A stretch of 64,000 bases of DNA, from the NCBI RefSeq assembly GCF_019357415.1, contig NZ_CP048410.1, positions 2,451,001-2,515,000 on the forward strand, read 5' to 3'. The notes below the pieces were generated by a model. The model saw only the letters and a list, made by a program, of their open reading frames with translations. It had not been told where the DNA came from and made no database searches. A program made the position numbers and the translations under genes. Shown here in pieces: positions 44,829 through 56,300 of the stretch; position 1 is the first letter of the stretch, and each line of letters begins with the position of its first letter. This stretch comes from Gramella sp. MT6 (GTDB lineage Bacteria > Bacteroidota > Bacteroidia > Flavobacteriales > Flavobacteriaceae).

Positions 44829-45975
44829 AGAAAAGATCTGGCTTTCTTCGCCGCATATGGGGGGCAATGAGCTAAAATACATTCATAATGCATTTGATCA
44901 GAATTGGATAGCCCCTCTTGGACCCAATGTAAATGGTTTTGAAAATGATATCAAAAGTTATCTCGACCCTGCTGATTCAGAAGGACTTGAAGTGGCTGCT
45001 TTGAGTTCAGGAACTGCTGCCCTTCATTTATCTCTAATCCAATTAGGCGTTGGGCCCGAAGATGAAGTAATTTGTCAAAGTATGACTTTTGCAGCTTCTG
45101 CGAACCCCATAATGTACCTGGGAGCCAAACCGATTTTTGTAGATAGTGAAAGAGATACATTAAATATCTGTTCGGAGCAACTGGAAATTGCTATTAAAGA
45201 TAGAATTTCAAAAGGGAAAAAGCCTAAGGCTATTATTGCAGTTCATTTATATGGAATGCCATATAAGGTAGATGAAATTCAAAGTATTTCTGAAAAGTAT
45301 GAGATTCCTATTATTGAAGATAGCGCTGAAGCTTTAGGTTCGAAATATAAGAATAGAAATTGTGGAACCTTAGGTGATTTTTCTATTCTTTCCTTCAATG
45401 GAAATAAAATCATAACTACTTCTGGAGGTGGAGCCTTAGTCACTAGGTCGATCGAAGAAAAACAAAGGACAGTTTTTCTGGCAACTCAGGCCAGAGATGA
45501 TGCTCCACATTACCAGCATAGTGAAATAGGATATAATTATAGATTAAGCAATATTTCAGCCGGTATAGGACGAGGGCAAATGGAGGTTTTGGATAAAAGG
45601 GTGGAAGCCAGGCGGGATATGTTTCAATTTTACGTAAATTTATTCCTTTCTGAAACAGGGGTGAAGGTACACAAAGAACCTTCTGATGATTTTTTTAGTA
45701 ATCATTGGCTAACCGTGATTGAAGTTGACGAGGACGAAACAAATGGGATTAGTAGAGAAGACCTGAGAAAATGCCTGGAAGAGGAAAATATTGAAAGTCG
45801 GCCACTATGGAAACCAATGCATATGCAACCAGTTTTCCAACAATATCCATTTTATGGAACAGGAGTTGCCGAAAATTTATTTAAAAATGGTTTATGTTTG
45901 CCGAGTGGATCTAATCTAACTGATAATGATAGAGATAGATTGAAAATGGCAATTTTAAATTGTTTGAAAAAATAG
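44821..45975 (+). CDS. UDP-4-keto-6-deoxy-GlcNAc aminotransferase (PglE-like)
   Basis: 384-residue DegT-family PLP enzyme. PLP lysine K196 lies in SFNGNKIITTSGGG, the form typical of PglE/LegC aminotransferases, and the EDSAEALGS block carries the pyridine-binding Asp. It aminates the 4-keto product of the PglF-like dehydratase encoded next. Confidence 0.9.
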   Translation: MSKEKIWLSSPHMGGNELKYIHNAFDQNWIAPLGPNVNGFENDIKSYLDPADSEGLEVAALSSGTAALHLSLIQLGVGPEDEVICQSMTFAASANPIMYLGAKPIFVDSERDTLNICSEQLEIAIKDRISKGKKPKAIIAVHLYGMPYKVDEIQSISEKYEIPIIEDSAEALGSKYKNRNCGTLGDFSILSFNGNKIITTSGGGALVTRSIEEKQRTVFLATQARDDAPHYQHSEIGYNYRLSNISAGIGRGQMEVLDKRVEARRDMFQFYVNLFLSETGVKVHKEPSDDFFSNHWLTVIEVDEDETNGISREDLRKCLEEENIESRPLWKPMHMQPVFQQYPFYGTGVAENLFKNGLCLPSGSNLTDNDRDRLKMAILNCLKK

Positions 45976-45984
45976 AGTTAAATT

Positions 45985-47961
45985 ATGGGTAGATTCGATA
46001 AAGCCCTCAAAAACATTCTTTCTGGTCCCGATAATGCTTTAGATATTAGAAATCTGAAATATCTTCCTCGTTGGGCTGTTTTGATGATTGATATAGGTCT
46101 GGTTACAATTTCAACCGTTTTAACGATTTTTATTTTAATTGATCTATCACCATTCCAATACACATTACTTAGTTTTTTCGAAAAAACTTTGCTTGTTGTC
46201 GGTGTAAATATTTTCTTTTTCTATATTTTCAAAACTTACGCGGGGATTATACGATATTCTTCCAACGTCGATGCCTTAAAGCTTTTATTGGCCACAGTTG
46301 GTGTATTTTTGAGTCTTTTATTAATAAATTATGCTACTTATTTTTTAATTGGGGAGAAGATTTTCCTAGTCGGTGGCCTACTTATAAACTTATGGATTTC
46401 TTTTTCCTTACTTTTTCTTTTTAGATTAAGTGTTAAACAAGCTTACGAGTATTTCAAAGTTGTTCAAAAGAATGAAGCTTTAATTAAAGCCGTAATTCTA
46501 GGTGTGGATGAAAACGCGATATCTATTGCAGGTGCATTAGACATAGAACATCCAAAAAGATTTAAAATAGTCGGTTTTCTATCTGAAAGAAATGGCACGG
46601 GAAGGAAAAGCCTTCGGATTTTGGATAAACCAGTACTTCACCATTCACAAAAAATACATGAAGAGGTTCATTTTTTAGGCGCTGATGCAATAATTTTTTC
46701 CGAAAACTCCTTTACAGCGGAAGAAAAATTTCAGTTAGTAGAAGAATGTCTAGAACATGACATAGCAGTCTATAATGCGCCTTTAGTTTCTTCCTGGGAT
46801 GATAATCAGCCTATTGCTAAGAACATCAAAACCTTACAAATTGAAGATCTTTTGGAACGTGAACCTATTCAACTTGAGGTACAAAATAAGATCGATCAAT
46901 TAACCGGCAAAACTATTTTAGTGACCGGTGCAGCTGGTTCCATTGGGAGTGAGATCGTAAGGCAGGTTTCAGAGTATAATCCAAAAAAATTGATTATTCT
47001 GGACCAAGCTGAAACGCCGCTTCATAATTTGCAATTGGAAATTGAATCAATGTTTCCAGATCTTAATTTTCAGGTTATTATTTGCGATGTTGGGAATCAG
47101 AAGAGGCTAGAATTGATGTTCCAGAATCAAGAAATTGACGTAGTATATCACGCAGCAGCTTATAAACATGTTCCTTTGATGGAAAGTAATCCTCATGAAG
47201 CTGTTTTTGTTAATATTCACGGAACTAAAAATTTGGCCGATCTAGCAGTTAAATATAAAGTAGGCCATTTTGTTATGGTTTCTACGGATAAGGCTGTGAA
47301 TCCGAGTAATGTAATGGGGGCCTCGAAGCGAGCTGCAGAAATGTATGTTCAATCCTTATATCACGAGCAACTAAACCATTCCGGTCATAGAACAAAATTT
47401 ATTACCACAAGATTTGGGAATGTATTAGGGTCCAATGGTTCTGTAGTGCCTTTGTTCAAGAAACAGATAGAGCAGGGTGGACCGGTGACCATTACACATC
47501 CTGATATTATTAGATATTTCATGACAATTCCTGAGGCATGTCAGCTAGTTTTAGAAGCAGGTGCTATGGGGAAAGGTGGAGAAATTTTCGTTTTCGATAT
47601 GGGAGAGCCTGTGAAGATTATGGATTTGGCGATAAAAATGATTAAACTTGCCGGATATCAACCCAATAAGAATATAAAAGTTAGAATAACCGGTTTAAGA
47701 CCAGGTGAAAAGCTGTATGAAGAGTTGCTAAACGATGAATGCAAGACTTTACCGACGCATCATAAAAAAATAATGATTGGGCAGGAAGTGGTACGAAATT
47801 ACGAGATGATCAATCAGAAGATTATTAAGATCATTAAATCTGCCAATAAGTTAAAAAATGATAAGGTTGTTGCAAAATTAAAAGATCTAATTCCGGAATT
47901 TAAGAGTAATAATTCATCCTATGAAAGACTCGATAATATTGCAGAACTTAAAAAAGATTAA
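45985..47961 (+). CDS. UDP-GlcNAc 4,6-dehydratase (PglF/CapD-like membrane form)
   Basis: 658 residues. Four N-terminal membrane segments (about 25-155) precede a CoA-binding-like middle domain and a C-terminal SDR dehydratase. The Rossmann motif VTGAAGSIGSE starts near 312 and the STDKAVNPSN active-site block near 432. It converts UDP-GlcNAc to the 4-keto-6-deoxy sugar. With the two preceding genes it completes the bacillosamine set. Confidence 0.93.
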   Translation: MGRFDKALKNILSGPDNALDIRNLKYLPRWAVLMIDIGLVTISTVLTIFILIDLSPFQYTLLSFFEKTLLVVGVNIFFFYIFKTYAGIIRYSSNVDALKLLLATVGVFLSLLLINYATYFLIGEKIFLVGGLLINLWISFSLLFLFRLSVKQAYEYFKVVQKNEALIKAVILGVDENAISIAGALDIEHPKRFKIVGFLSERNGTGRKSLRILDKPVLHHSQKIHEEVHFLGADAIIFSENSFTAEEKFQLVEECLEHDIAVYNAPLVSSWDDNQPIAKNIKTLQIEDLLEREPIQLEVQNKIDQLTGKTILVTGAAGSIGSEIVRQVSEYNPKKLIILDQAETPLHNLQLEIESMFPDLNFQVIICDVGNQKRLELMFQNQEIDVVYHAAAYKHVPLMESNPHEAVFVNIHGTKNLADLAVKYKVGHFVMVSTDKAVNPSNVMGASKRAAEMYVQSLYHEQLNHSGHRTKFITTRFGNVLGSNGSVVPLFKKQIEQGGPVTITHPDIIRYFMTIPEACQLVLEAGAMGKGGEIFVFDMGEPVKIMDLAIKMIKLAGYQPNKNIKVRITGLRPGEKLYEELLNDECKTLPTHHKKIMIGQEVVRNYEMINQKIIKIIKSANKLKNDKVVAKLKDLIPEFKSNNSSYERLDNIAELKKD

Positions 47962-47969
47962 GAGAATTT

Positions 47970-48746
47970 ATGAATAATATATTCAGGTTAATAATTTTGA
48001 CCTTACTTCTAAATAGCTGTGCAACAAAAAAGGAAGTTGTCTATTTCTATGAAGGAAAAGATACTTTGGAAGGGCAGCAAAACCTTTTAAATTATGAACC
48101 TAAAATTGAGAAGAATGATGTTCTTAGGATTAATGTGTCCTCCTCTTCAATAAATGAGGAAATCGTACAACCTTTTCAAATGAAGACAGGTGGGCAGCAA
48201 TCGGGTGGTGGGGGTAACCAAAGTCTGGCATTGACCGGCTATCTGGTTAGCCCAGATGGAATGATTAATTTTCCAGTTTTAGGACAAATTCAAGTAGAAG
48301 GATTAACCAGAACAGAAATCCAAAAAAAATTAGAAGAGAAAATCGAAGTGTATGTTAAAGATCCAATTGTTGACGTACGTATAGTAAATTTTAGCGTAAC
48401 TGTTTTAGGTGAGGTAAGTAATCCGGGTAGAGTTGAGATTCAGGATGGTAGAGTTTCTATGCCAGAATTAATAGCTATGGCAGGGGATATTACATACGAT
48501 GGAAGACGAGAAAATATTACCATTATACGAGAAATAGATGGCGTCAAAAAGATAGGGACGATTGATATGACCCAGACTGATCTTTTTTCTAGTCCTTATT
48601 TTTATTTAAAACAGAATGATATTGTATATGTAGAACCTAGTTATCGTGCTGTAAAATCAGCTGGGTTTTTTACAAGTTATCAAGGAATCATTTCATTAGG
48701 AACAACAATTATTGGAATTTACGTGCTAATAAATAGCTTCAATTAA
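47970..48746 (+). CDS. wza: Polysaccharide export outer-membrane lipoprotein Wza
   Basis: 258 residues. Lipobox LLNSC with Cys17; a Poly_export domain (about 45-135, starting EKNDVLRINVSSSS), and an SLBB domain (VLGEVSNPGRVEI near 150). A C-terminal hydrophobic stretch at about 230-255 is the usual membrane-crossing end. It forms the outer-membrane export channel and is followed 2 bp later by wzc. Confidence 0.93.
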   Translation: MNNIFRLIILTLLLNSCATKKEVVYFYEGKDTLEGQQNLLNYEPKIEKNDVLRINVSSSSINEEIVQPFQMKTGGQQSGGGGNQSLALTGYLVSPDGMINFPVLGQIQVEGLTRTEIQKKLEEKIEVYVKDPIVDVRIVNFSVTVLGEVSNPGRVEIQDGRVSMPELIAMAGDITYDGRRENITIIREIDGVKKIGTIDMTQTDLFSSPYFYLKQNDIVYVEPSYRAVKSAGFFTSYQGIISLGTTIIGIYVLINSFN

Positions 48747-48748
48747 GA

Positions 48749-51151
48749 ATGGAAGAACTTACTGAATTTTCAGAGGATAATAATGAATCAAATTTTGATC
48801 TAAAGGCAGAGATCTATAAATATTTGATTTATTGGAAGTGGATTCTTTTTGGGTTTTTATTGGGGGGGTTGCTGGCTTATTTATACAATAGATACACGAT
48901 TCCTAAATATAGAACCTGGGCTACAATGATAATGGTTGATGATCAGGAAAAGAACGCAATGAATGCCTTGCCTTCTGGAGGAGGTACAATTTTATCACTT
49001 CAGGATGATGGTTTACAGAGCCAAGTAGAAAAACTTAAATCCAAGCAATTAGTCTCAAGGGTTATTGATGAATTGGATCTGAACAAATCCTATTACATAG
49101 AAGGGAACGTTATTGCTGTAGAAGCCTATAAATCGAGCCCATTAGAGTTGGAATTCATTTCTCCCGATTCTATTGTGAATAATTCAAATTTGAATATTTT
49201 CATTACTCCAACTTCTGAAACAGAATTTACCTTGCAATCAAGTAATTCTGACTATAGTAGAATCCATAAAATTGGAGACATCATTAATTTGAGCAATTTG
49301 GATTTTACTGTTCTTCCTAAATCTGGGAATTCTCAAGATTCTTTTAAAAATTCAAAAACTGTAAATTTTATTTTAGAACCAGTAAGGGAGACTGCCAACA
49401 GGTATATTCAAAATTTGTGGATTACACCTAAAGGTCAGGCAAAAGATATTCTGGAACTTTCTATTGTAAATGAATCAAGCTCTAAATCAGAGGATTTTCT
49501 TAATAACTTGATGGAGAGATTTAATGAGGAGGGAGTAGCGAATAAGCAGGAGGTGGCAGAGAATACTACAGCTTTTATTCAGGAAAGGCTAGAAATGATA
49601 ACAAATGAATTGGACTCTGTGGAAATTGGTATTGCAGAATTCAAACGTGAAAATAGGATAATGAGCGTAGAATCTGGAGCGGCAGAATTTCAATCCAAAT
49701 TTTCAGCTGCCGAACAACAGATTTTTGACCTAGAAACTCAGTTAGAATTATTACAATCAATAGAAAATCTTTTAAAAAAACAAGGGCAGTATGATTTTCT
49801 TCCCGAAGTCGGAATTAGCGAAGGTGGTATTTCTGGATTAATTAACACTTATAATGCATTGGTTATGGAGCGTAATATGTATTTAAAAGGATCAACAGTT
49901 AGTAATCCCGTCGTAGTAGCCTTATCAGATCAATTAGATGGGTTAAGGTCAAATTTATATGAGAATATCGAAAGTACTAGGCAGTCCATTAAAGTTCGAT
50001 TGAATGAATTGAGTTCCAGAGAAAATAATGCTCAAGGACGATTTAGCACCTTTCCTGGATTGGAAAAGGGTATGCGAAATATTGAAAGGCAACAACAAAT
50101 TAAGGAGCAGCTTTATTTATTCTTATTACAAAGAAGAGAGGAAGCAGCTATTTCCTATGCTGCAACGGCCTCCGTTGCAAGAGTTGTGGACTCTGCCTTT
50201 ACTTTGGATAATCCTGTAGATCCAGCTCCCTGGTTGATCTTAGTCGGAGGTTTCCTTATTGGTCTAATCGTACCAATAGCAATTATATTCATTAAAAATT
50301 TATTAGATACAAAGGTTCACCACAAAGGTGATTTACAACCTTTAATTAAATCAGTACCATTTATTGGGGAAGTACCTAGAATAGGAGCAGATCAAAACGA
50401 TGTGATACATTTAAATGATAGATCCCCACTTGCAGAATCATTCAGAATATTGCGGACTAATCTTGCCTATCTAATTCAAAATAAGGATAAAGATCGTGGT
50501 GATGTAATTTTTGTAACCTCTACTGTTAAAGGAGAGGGAAAAACTTTTATCTCCTATAACCTCTCAAGGACTTTAGCTAGTACCGGAAAATCTGTTTTAC
50601 TTGTAGGTGCGGACATAAGAAATCCAAAACTTCACCGTTATACTGAATCCACTGCCGGATCAAAAGAGAAAGGCTTATCAGATTTTCTTTATGATTTTGA
50701 TGTGAATCCTGATGATATTATATCTAAAACAAATGACGATAATATTTCAGTAGATATTATACTTTCAGGACCAATACCTCCTAACCCTGCTGAATTATTA
50801 ATGAATGACAGGATGGAGGACCTAATTCAGGAGGCAAGGACTAAATATGATTATATAATTGTAGATACAGCTCCCGCAATGATTGTTACCGACACCCTTC
50901 TTATTAGTCAGCTTGCCGATTATACTCTATATGTAACCAGAGCAGATTTCACTGAGAAGAATCTTCTAGAATTTCCGAAGGATCTTAAAAAGCAAGGAAA
51001 GCTTAAAGGACTTGCGGTTATTCTTAATGATGTGGATTACTCTAAGTTTTCCTATGGTGCTCAGTATGGATACTCCTACGGATATGGATATGGTTACGGT
51101 GTGGATAAAGAAAGTAGATGGAAACGACTAAAAAGAAGATTATCTACTTAA
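48749..51151 (+). CDS. wzc: Polysaccharide co-polymerase and tyrosine autokinase Wzc
   Basis: 800 residues. Wzz domain with membrane segments near 30-50 and 490-515 flanks a periplasmic coiled-coil region. The cytoplasmic BY-kinase has Walker A VKGEGKT with K598, Walker A' VGADIRNP, and Walker B YIIVDTAPA. The C-terminus (about 770-787) is a run of alternating Tyr and Gly, the autophosphorylation cluster. It controls chain length and export together with Wza. The PHP-type phosphatase encoded convergently 9 bp downstream is its expected partner. Confidence 0.95.
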   Translation: MEELTEFSEDNNESNFDLKAEIYKYLIYWKWILFGFLLGGLLAYLYNRYTIPKYRTWATMIMVDDQEKNAMNALPSGGGTILSLQDDGLQSQVEKLKSKQLVSRVIDELDLNKSYYIEGNVIAVEAYKSSPLELEFISPDSIVNNSNLNIFITPTSETEFTLQSSNSDYSRIHKIGDIINLSNLDFTVLPKSGNSQDSFKNSKTVNFILEPVRETANRYIQNLWITPKGQAKDILELSIVNESSSKSEDFLNNLMERFNEEGVANKQEVAENTTAFIQERLEMITNELDSVEIGIAEFKRENRIMSVESGAAEFQSKFSAAEQQIFDLETQLELLQSIENLLKKQGQYDFLPEVGISEGGISGLINTYNALVMERNMYLKGSTVSNPVVVALSDQLDGLRSNLYENIESTRQSIKVRLNELSSRENNAQGRFSTFPGLEKGMRNIERQQQIKEQLYLFLLQRREEAAISYAATASVARVVDSAFTLDNPVDPAPWLILVGGFLIGLIVPIAIIFIKNLLDTKVHHKGDLQPLIKSVPFIGEVPRIGADQNDVIHLNDRSPLAESFRILRTNLAYLIQNKDKDRGDVIFVTSTVKGEGKTFISYNLSRTLASTGKSVLLVGADIRNPKLHRYTESTAGSKEKGLSDFLYDFDVNPDDIISKTNDDNISVDIILSGPIPPNPAELLMNDRMEDLIQEARTKYDYIIVDTAPAMIVTDTLLISQLADYTLYVTRADFTEKNLLEFPKDLKKQGKLKGLAVILNDVDYSKFSYGAQYGYSYGYGYGYGVDKESRWKRLKRRLST

Positions 51152-51160
51152 GTTTTGAGA

Positions 51161-51892
51161 CTAAGTAAATAACTTCTTATTTCTATCAATTATTTTTTCA
51201 ATATACGGCAAATGCTTCTTTGAAATTTTAATTTCCTTAATCTTTTCAATATGCTCAATTTTATGTGCATCACTGCAAATGAAATCGATCAAATTGTTTT
51301 CTATAAGTTGAAATGCCGTTTTTTGAATACCTAATCCGTAATGTCCCGAAAGCGAAAGCATATTGAGTTGAAAATCACATCCACGTGATTTGAGTTCTTT
51401 ATATTTTTTCAGGTCTTTCGAATGGTAGAAAGCATACCTCTCAGGATGAGCCAAAATTGGAGAGTATGAATTGTTTTGTAGCTTAAATAAAATTTCGTTC
51501 AAATTTAAAGGAGGTTGAAAATAGGACATTTCTATCAAAACTTTATTTTCAACTATGCTTAGGATATCTTTTGTCTCAATTATATCTATAAAATTTTGAT
51601 CCATCATATACTCTGCGGCATAGTTCAATTCCACTTTCGCATCTAAATTGCCTTTTACTTTATTGTAAGCTTGGGAAATCGTTTCCGGAGTATTAGGATA
51701 ATATTCTCCAATCACATGGGGGGTAGCGACAAAATTTTTGATTCCAAAATTTTTGAATGCTTCGATTAATTCATGAGATTCTTCAATAGTTTTTGCACCA
51801 TCATCAATTCCAGGTAATATATGATTATGAAAATCTGTTATTCCTCCAATTTGATCTATTAAATAGATTTTCTTTTTAAATATTGAAAACAT
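51161..51892 (-). CDS. YwqE/CpsB-type tyrosine-protein phosphatase (PHP family)
   Basis: 243 residues from ATG 51892; an upstream TTG at 51913 falls inside a candidate -7 box (TAATTTTG, 51918-51911) and is less likely. The PHP metal site starts D20-F-H22-N-H24 in a FHNHILPGIDDG block, with later ATPHV, HPERY and SDAH motifs. It should dephosphorylate the tyrosine tail of Wzc, whose gene is convergent with it. Confidence 0.9.
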   Translation of the reverse strand: MFSIFKKKIYLIDQIGGITDFHNHILPGIDDGAKTIEESHELIEAFKNFGIKNFVATPHVIGEYYPNTPETISQAYNKVKGNLDAKVELNYAAEYMMDQNFIDIIETKDILSIVENKVLIEMSYFQPPLNLNEILFKLQNNSYSPILAHPERYAFYHSKDLKKYKELKSRGCDFQLNMLSLSGHYGLGIQKTAFQLIENNLIDFICSDAHKIEHIEKIKEIKISKKHLPYIEKIIDRNKKLFT

Positions 51893-51969
51893 GAGGTCTA
51901 TTTTATACTTCAAAATTACATAATTTAAATTCTTATTATTAATATTTGCAGAGTTCCTGGATCTAAACT

Positions 51970-53331
51970 ATGAGATTAACTATTTTAATTACTTTTTTAC
52001 TTTCTTTCGGCTTCACTTCTTATAGCCAAATTCATTACCAGGTTAAATTTGACGGTCAGGGACAATTATTCACAGGTGAAGAATCTCCATTCTGGATGCA
52101 TACCAATTATAGAGGTAGACTTGATGAAAAATCCCATTTATTCGGTTTGTTTTCTTCGAATTTAACCATGGACCTTACTACTGATAGTTATGCCGAATTT
52201 GGTATCGGCGCATTCTATAAAGATGGATATAACGATGGCGTTAAACTTGACGAGCTGTATTTCAATTATGTTTCTCCAAAATTTGGTGTGGTAATAGGTA
52301 AGAAACAAAGAGATGATCTATTTCAAGGCCTTAGTGCAACTAATGAAAATATTCTATGGTCACTTAATGCCGCTCCAATGCCTGGAATCAGGTTTTTCAC
52401 CAGAGATCCACTTTTCATCTTTAAAGAAAACCATGGATTAGGGGTTATGGCAAGCCTGGAGGAGTACTTAATGGATGATGACCGCTACATTGAAGATACG
52501 CGTGTTCATCATAAGAGTCTGCATTTGGTTTATAGAAGTGAAAATAATTTTCAGATCGATATGGGGGTGCAGCATTTTGTGCAATGGGCAGGTTATTCAG
52601 AAGAGTTTGGTCAACTTCCCAATTCCTGGGAGGATTATTTTAGAATTTTTACCGGTATGGCGAGTGAAAATGATGTTGGAAATGGTCAGGAAGTAAACGC
52701 CCTTGGAAATCAGATAGGGAGTTATGAAATTAAAATAAAAACCAAAATCCGGGATGTAGATTTTCAATTCATATATAATCATATTTATGAAGATGCTTCA
52801 GGAATGAAAGGTGGGAATTTCCCTGATGGGCGATATGCTGTATATTTTGATGACAACCGTGATACCTTTTGGGGGACTTCATGGCTAAAGGCTTTTATGT
52901 ATGAATTTTATTATACTAAAAACCAGAGTAGAACCAGGAAAAGTTCGGAGGAAGATGGAGCAGATAATTACTTCAATAATAATTTATATCGATCTGGATG
53001 GACCTATAATAATCAAGTTCTGGGAATGCCCTTTATTTTGTTAAATGATAATCGGTTTAGAATTGGCACCAATATTACTACAGTTCATCATTTTGGTCTA
53101 AAGGGTAAAGCTTTTGAGAAGTACCCTTATCGTTTTCTTTTAAGTTACAGAAAGAACTATGGAGTAAAAGATTCTTTTTTCTCTGAAAAGAGAGAGGTTC
53201 TATCAACGCTGGTCGAATTGGACCTGGTGAATGATAGTTATAATCTCAAAGCACAATTTGGAGCCGATATCAGTTCCTACGAGGATGCTAATTTTGGAGT
53301 AGGAATAAATTTCTCGAAAACAATTTTTTAG
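51970..53331 (+). CDS. wzi: Capsule assembly Wzi family outer-membrane protein
   Basis: 453 residues. Signal peptide of about 20 residues ending SYSQ, then a beta-barrel with many alternating aromatic strands. The family pattern includes a FWMHTNYRG block, GKKQRDD and the MPGIRFFTRDP segment. Wzi-type proteins attach or organise exported polysaccharide at the cell surface. It is divergent from the phosphatase gene, with an AATATTTG box at 51941-51948 as a possible weak promoter. Confidence 0.87.
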   Translation: MRLTILITFLLSFGFTSYSQIHYQVKFDGQGQLFTGEESPFWMHTNYRGRLDEKSHLFGLFSSNLTMDLTTDSYAEFGIGAFYKDGYNDGVKLDELYFNYVSPKFGVVIGKKQRDDLFQGLSATNENILWSLNAAPMPGIRFFTRDPLFIFKENHGLGVMASLEEYLMDDDRYIEDTRVHHKSLHLVYRSENNFQIDMGVQHFVQWAGYSEEFGQLPNSWEDYFRIFTGMASENDVGNGQEVNALGNQIGSYEIKIKTKIRDVDFQFIYNHIYEDASGMKGGNFPDGRYAVYFDDNRDTFWGTSWLKAFMYEFYYTKNQSRTRKSSEEDGADNYFNNNLYRSGWTYNNQVLGMPFILLNDNRFRIGTNITTVHHFGLKGKAFEKYPYRFLLSYRKNYGVKDSFFSEKREVLSTLVELDLVNDSYNLKAQFGADISSYEDANFGVGINFSKTIF

Positions 53332-53387
53332 ATTTTGTCTAATTAATTTTTTGTACTTTCCAAGCGCCTTAAATCTTTTAGACTAAC

Positions 53388-56300
53388 TTGAAACCTGATT
53401 CTTCCCTAAATCTTTCGGAAGCCATTATAACTTATAGTTATACCAATGGGATACTTTCTTTCAGTAAACCTAAGGTTAATTTTTTATCTAAGTTTCTTAA
53501 TGAAGAATTAGAAACAGGAAAACAGTTCTCAAATCTTTTTGAATATAATCATCATCTTGAAATTGAAAATTGTCTCGAATCATGCAAAAAAGGTAGTTTT
53601 CAGTCTCTAACCCTTGAAATTAAATCTAAAAAGCTAAACCTTTATTTTTCTCCCATTCTTGAGGAGAAGGGTATTATAGAAAGGGTTTCGATAGTAATTT
53701 CTAAAAAGGAAAATTATATTAAATCTATCTGTGAAGACAAAAAAGATAAGAGCATATTGTCTGAAGATGATTATCATGAACAGGTTTATTCTAACTTGTT
53801 TTTTAATAACCCTGACGCAGTTTTCTCCTTTGACTTGGAAGGTAATTTTGTAAATGCCAATAATAGTTCGGTAAAACTGGCAGAAACCAACATAGAGCAG
53901 ATCTTAAAAATGCATTTTCTTCCTTTTATTCCAGAGGATGACCATTCAAAAGCTCTATATCATTTTGAGAAAGCCCGGGAAGGCTTCAATCAGAATTATC
54001 AAACAACATTCAAAAGTTTAAATGGCACCTTTAAATATCTAGAAATTAACCTTTTTCCAATCCATGATAAAAACCAAATTATTGGTGTTTATGGTATTGC
54101 TAAGGATATAACTTCTCAAAAGCTTGAAGAGAAGAGAGTTCTGGAAGATCGACGAATGTTGCGTGCGATCATTGATAATATTCCCGATTATATATTCGTA
54201 AAAGACCGTGAGCATAAGAGCCTTCTTGCCAATAGAAAATTTTACGAACAAATTCTAGGTAAAACCAGTGACGAAAGTAGTCTTGGATACACGCCTATGG
54301 ACTATTTTGATGAAAAAAAAGGAGAATATATAATTGCTGATAATGAATGGGTAATGAACTCGGGTCAGGCTGTGATTAACCGGCCAGATACGGTATTCAA
54401 TATAAATGGGAAAGAGGAAAAGGTACTCCTAACAAAAGTGCCTTTAAAGAATCAAAAAGAAGAAATTATTGGGCTGGTAGGAATAGCCCGGGATATAACA
54501 GAAACCTATCTTCATAATAAAAAGCAGGAACTTATTTTTAAAGTTATCAAAGCTTTTGGTGATAAACCTACGCTTCAGGAAGCGATGGTGAAAGTGTTAG
54601 AGATCTTTTGTAAGGATTTGGGATACGATTACGCTGAAGCCTTTAAAGTAAGTATTAACAATGAGAAATTGGTTAGAACAGCTTACTGGCCATTAGAAAA
54701 AGATCTTTCAGAGAGCATTACAACCTATGTAAAAGGCGAAAGATTACCTGGGAAAGTCTGGGAATCCGGCAGGGTAAAAATTTTAAGACAGGATGATAAA
54801 AGCGGACTTTTAAAAGATATGCTTTTGAGGAATGGAGATGTTATTAAGTCTGCGGTTGGCTTTCCAATAATCTTTCAGGAAAAATTAATTTCAATATTTT
54901 GTCTAGGTTCTATTGAGGATAAGAAAAAAATTGAAACCGATTTCCTTGAGGATATAACCTTACAAATCGCCTCTGCGATAGAAAGAAAGCGAACCCAGGA
55001 GCAGCTTAATGACTTTTTTAGTTTTTCTCCTAACCTGATCGCGGTGATAGGTATGGATGGATTTGTAAAAAAGATCAATCCTTCTTTTGAGGAAAAATTC
55101 GGATATCCGGAATGTGAAATATTATCAAAACCATTCACAGATTTTATTCATCCGGAGGATCTTTCTAAAACATTTGAAGCCATTGAAAAGGTTTCTATTG
55201 AAAGTCCAGAGTTTGTGATTAGGTGCCGAAGGAAAGACGGAGAATACCTTTGGATCTCATGGCGGTTTTCGCAATTTTTTGAAAAGGAGAATATAGTTTT
55301 TATATACGGAACAGATATTACTCCCTTAAAAAAGGTTCACCGGGAATTATCAGAAAATATTGCTGAAAGGGATCTTATTCAGGCGAAATTGGAGGAATCG
55401 GAAAGAAAGTATAGAAGTCTTTTTGATGCCAGTCCATTACCAATGTGGGTTTTAGATAGAGTTAACTTGAAATTTTTAAAGGTAAATAATGCCGCAATAG
55501 ATCTTTATGGTTATACCGCTGAAGAATTTTCAGAAATGACCGTTAAAGACCTTTGGGTGCCCGGCCAGGATAATATTATAAATCCCATAATTTCTGAAAA
55601 TAAGAATGAATTTTTCCAGGTTAAACTGAGCCACCATAAAAAGAATGGTGACCTGATTTATGTAAATGTAAATAGTAACCCGGTAATGTTCGATGGTATT
55701 GAAGCTAGGGTTTCATTAGTAAAAAATGTTACAGACAGGATCAAAGCAGAGGAAAAATTATTGCAGAGTGAACAGCGATTTAAGGCACTTGTTCAGGATG
55801 GTTCTGATCTTATTTCTATAGTGGATGCTAACTTCAATTATTTATATAATAGTCCTGCAGCTATTTCGGTATTTGGACGTGAAACTGACCAGCTGAAGAG
55901 CAACAATTTTAGAGATTATATCCACAAAGAAGATATCGAATTATTAGAGGATCATTTGGCAAAACTCCAAACTACAAAAAGGGTTCAATTGCCTTCTTAT
56001 AGAGTGAAAGGCGCCGATAATAATTGGCGCTGGATGGAAACTATTATGACAGATCTTACCGATGAGCCGGCAATTGGAGGTATTGTGATGAATTCCAGGG
56101 ATATTACCGAATTTGTAGAACAGGAGAAGGAGCTGCTGGAAAGTTTAACTCGATATAATATCGTTGCTAAGGCTACAAGTGATATTATTACAGATTACGA
56201 TATTGAAAGGTATGAAATTAGGGTAAGTGAGGCCACCTTCAAGTTTTTTGGTTATAAAAAATTAAATGGAATTTATTCAGGGGAATGGTGGAATGAAAAG

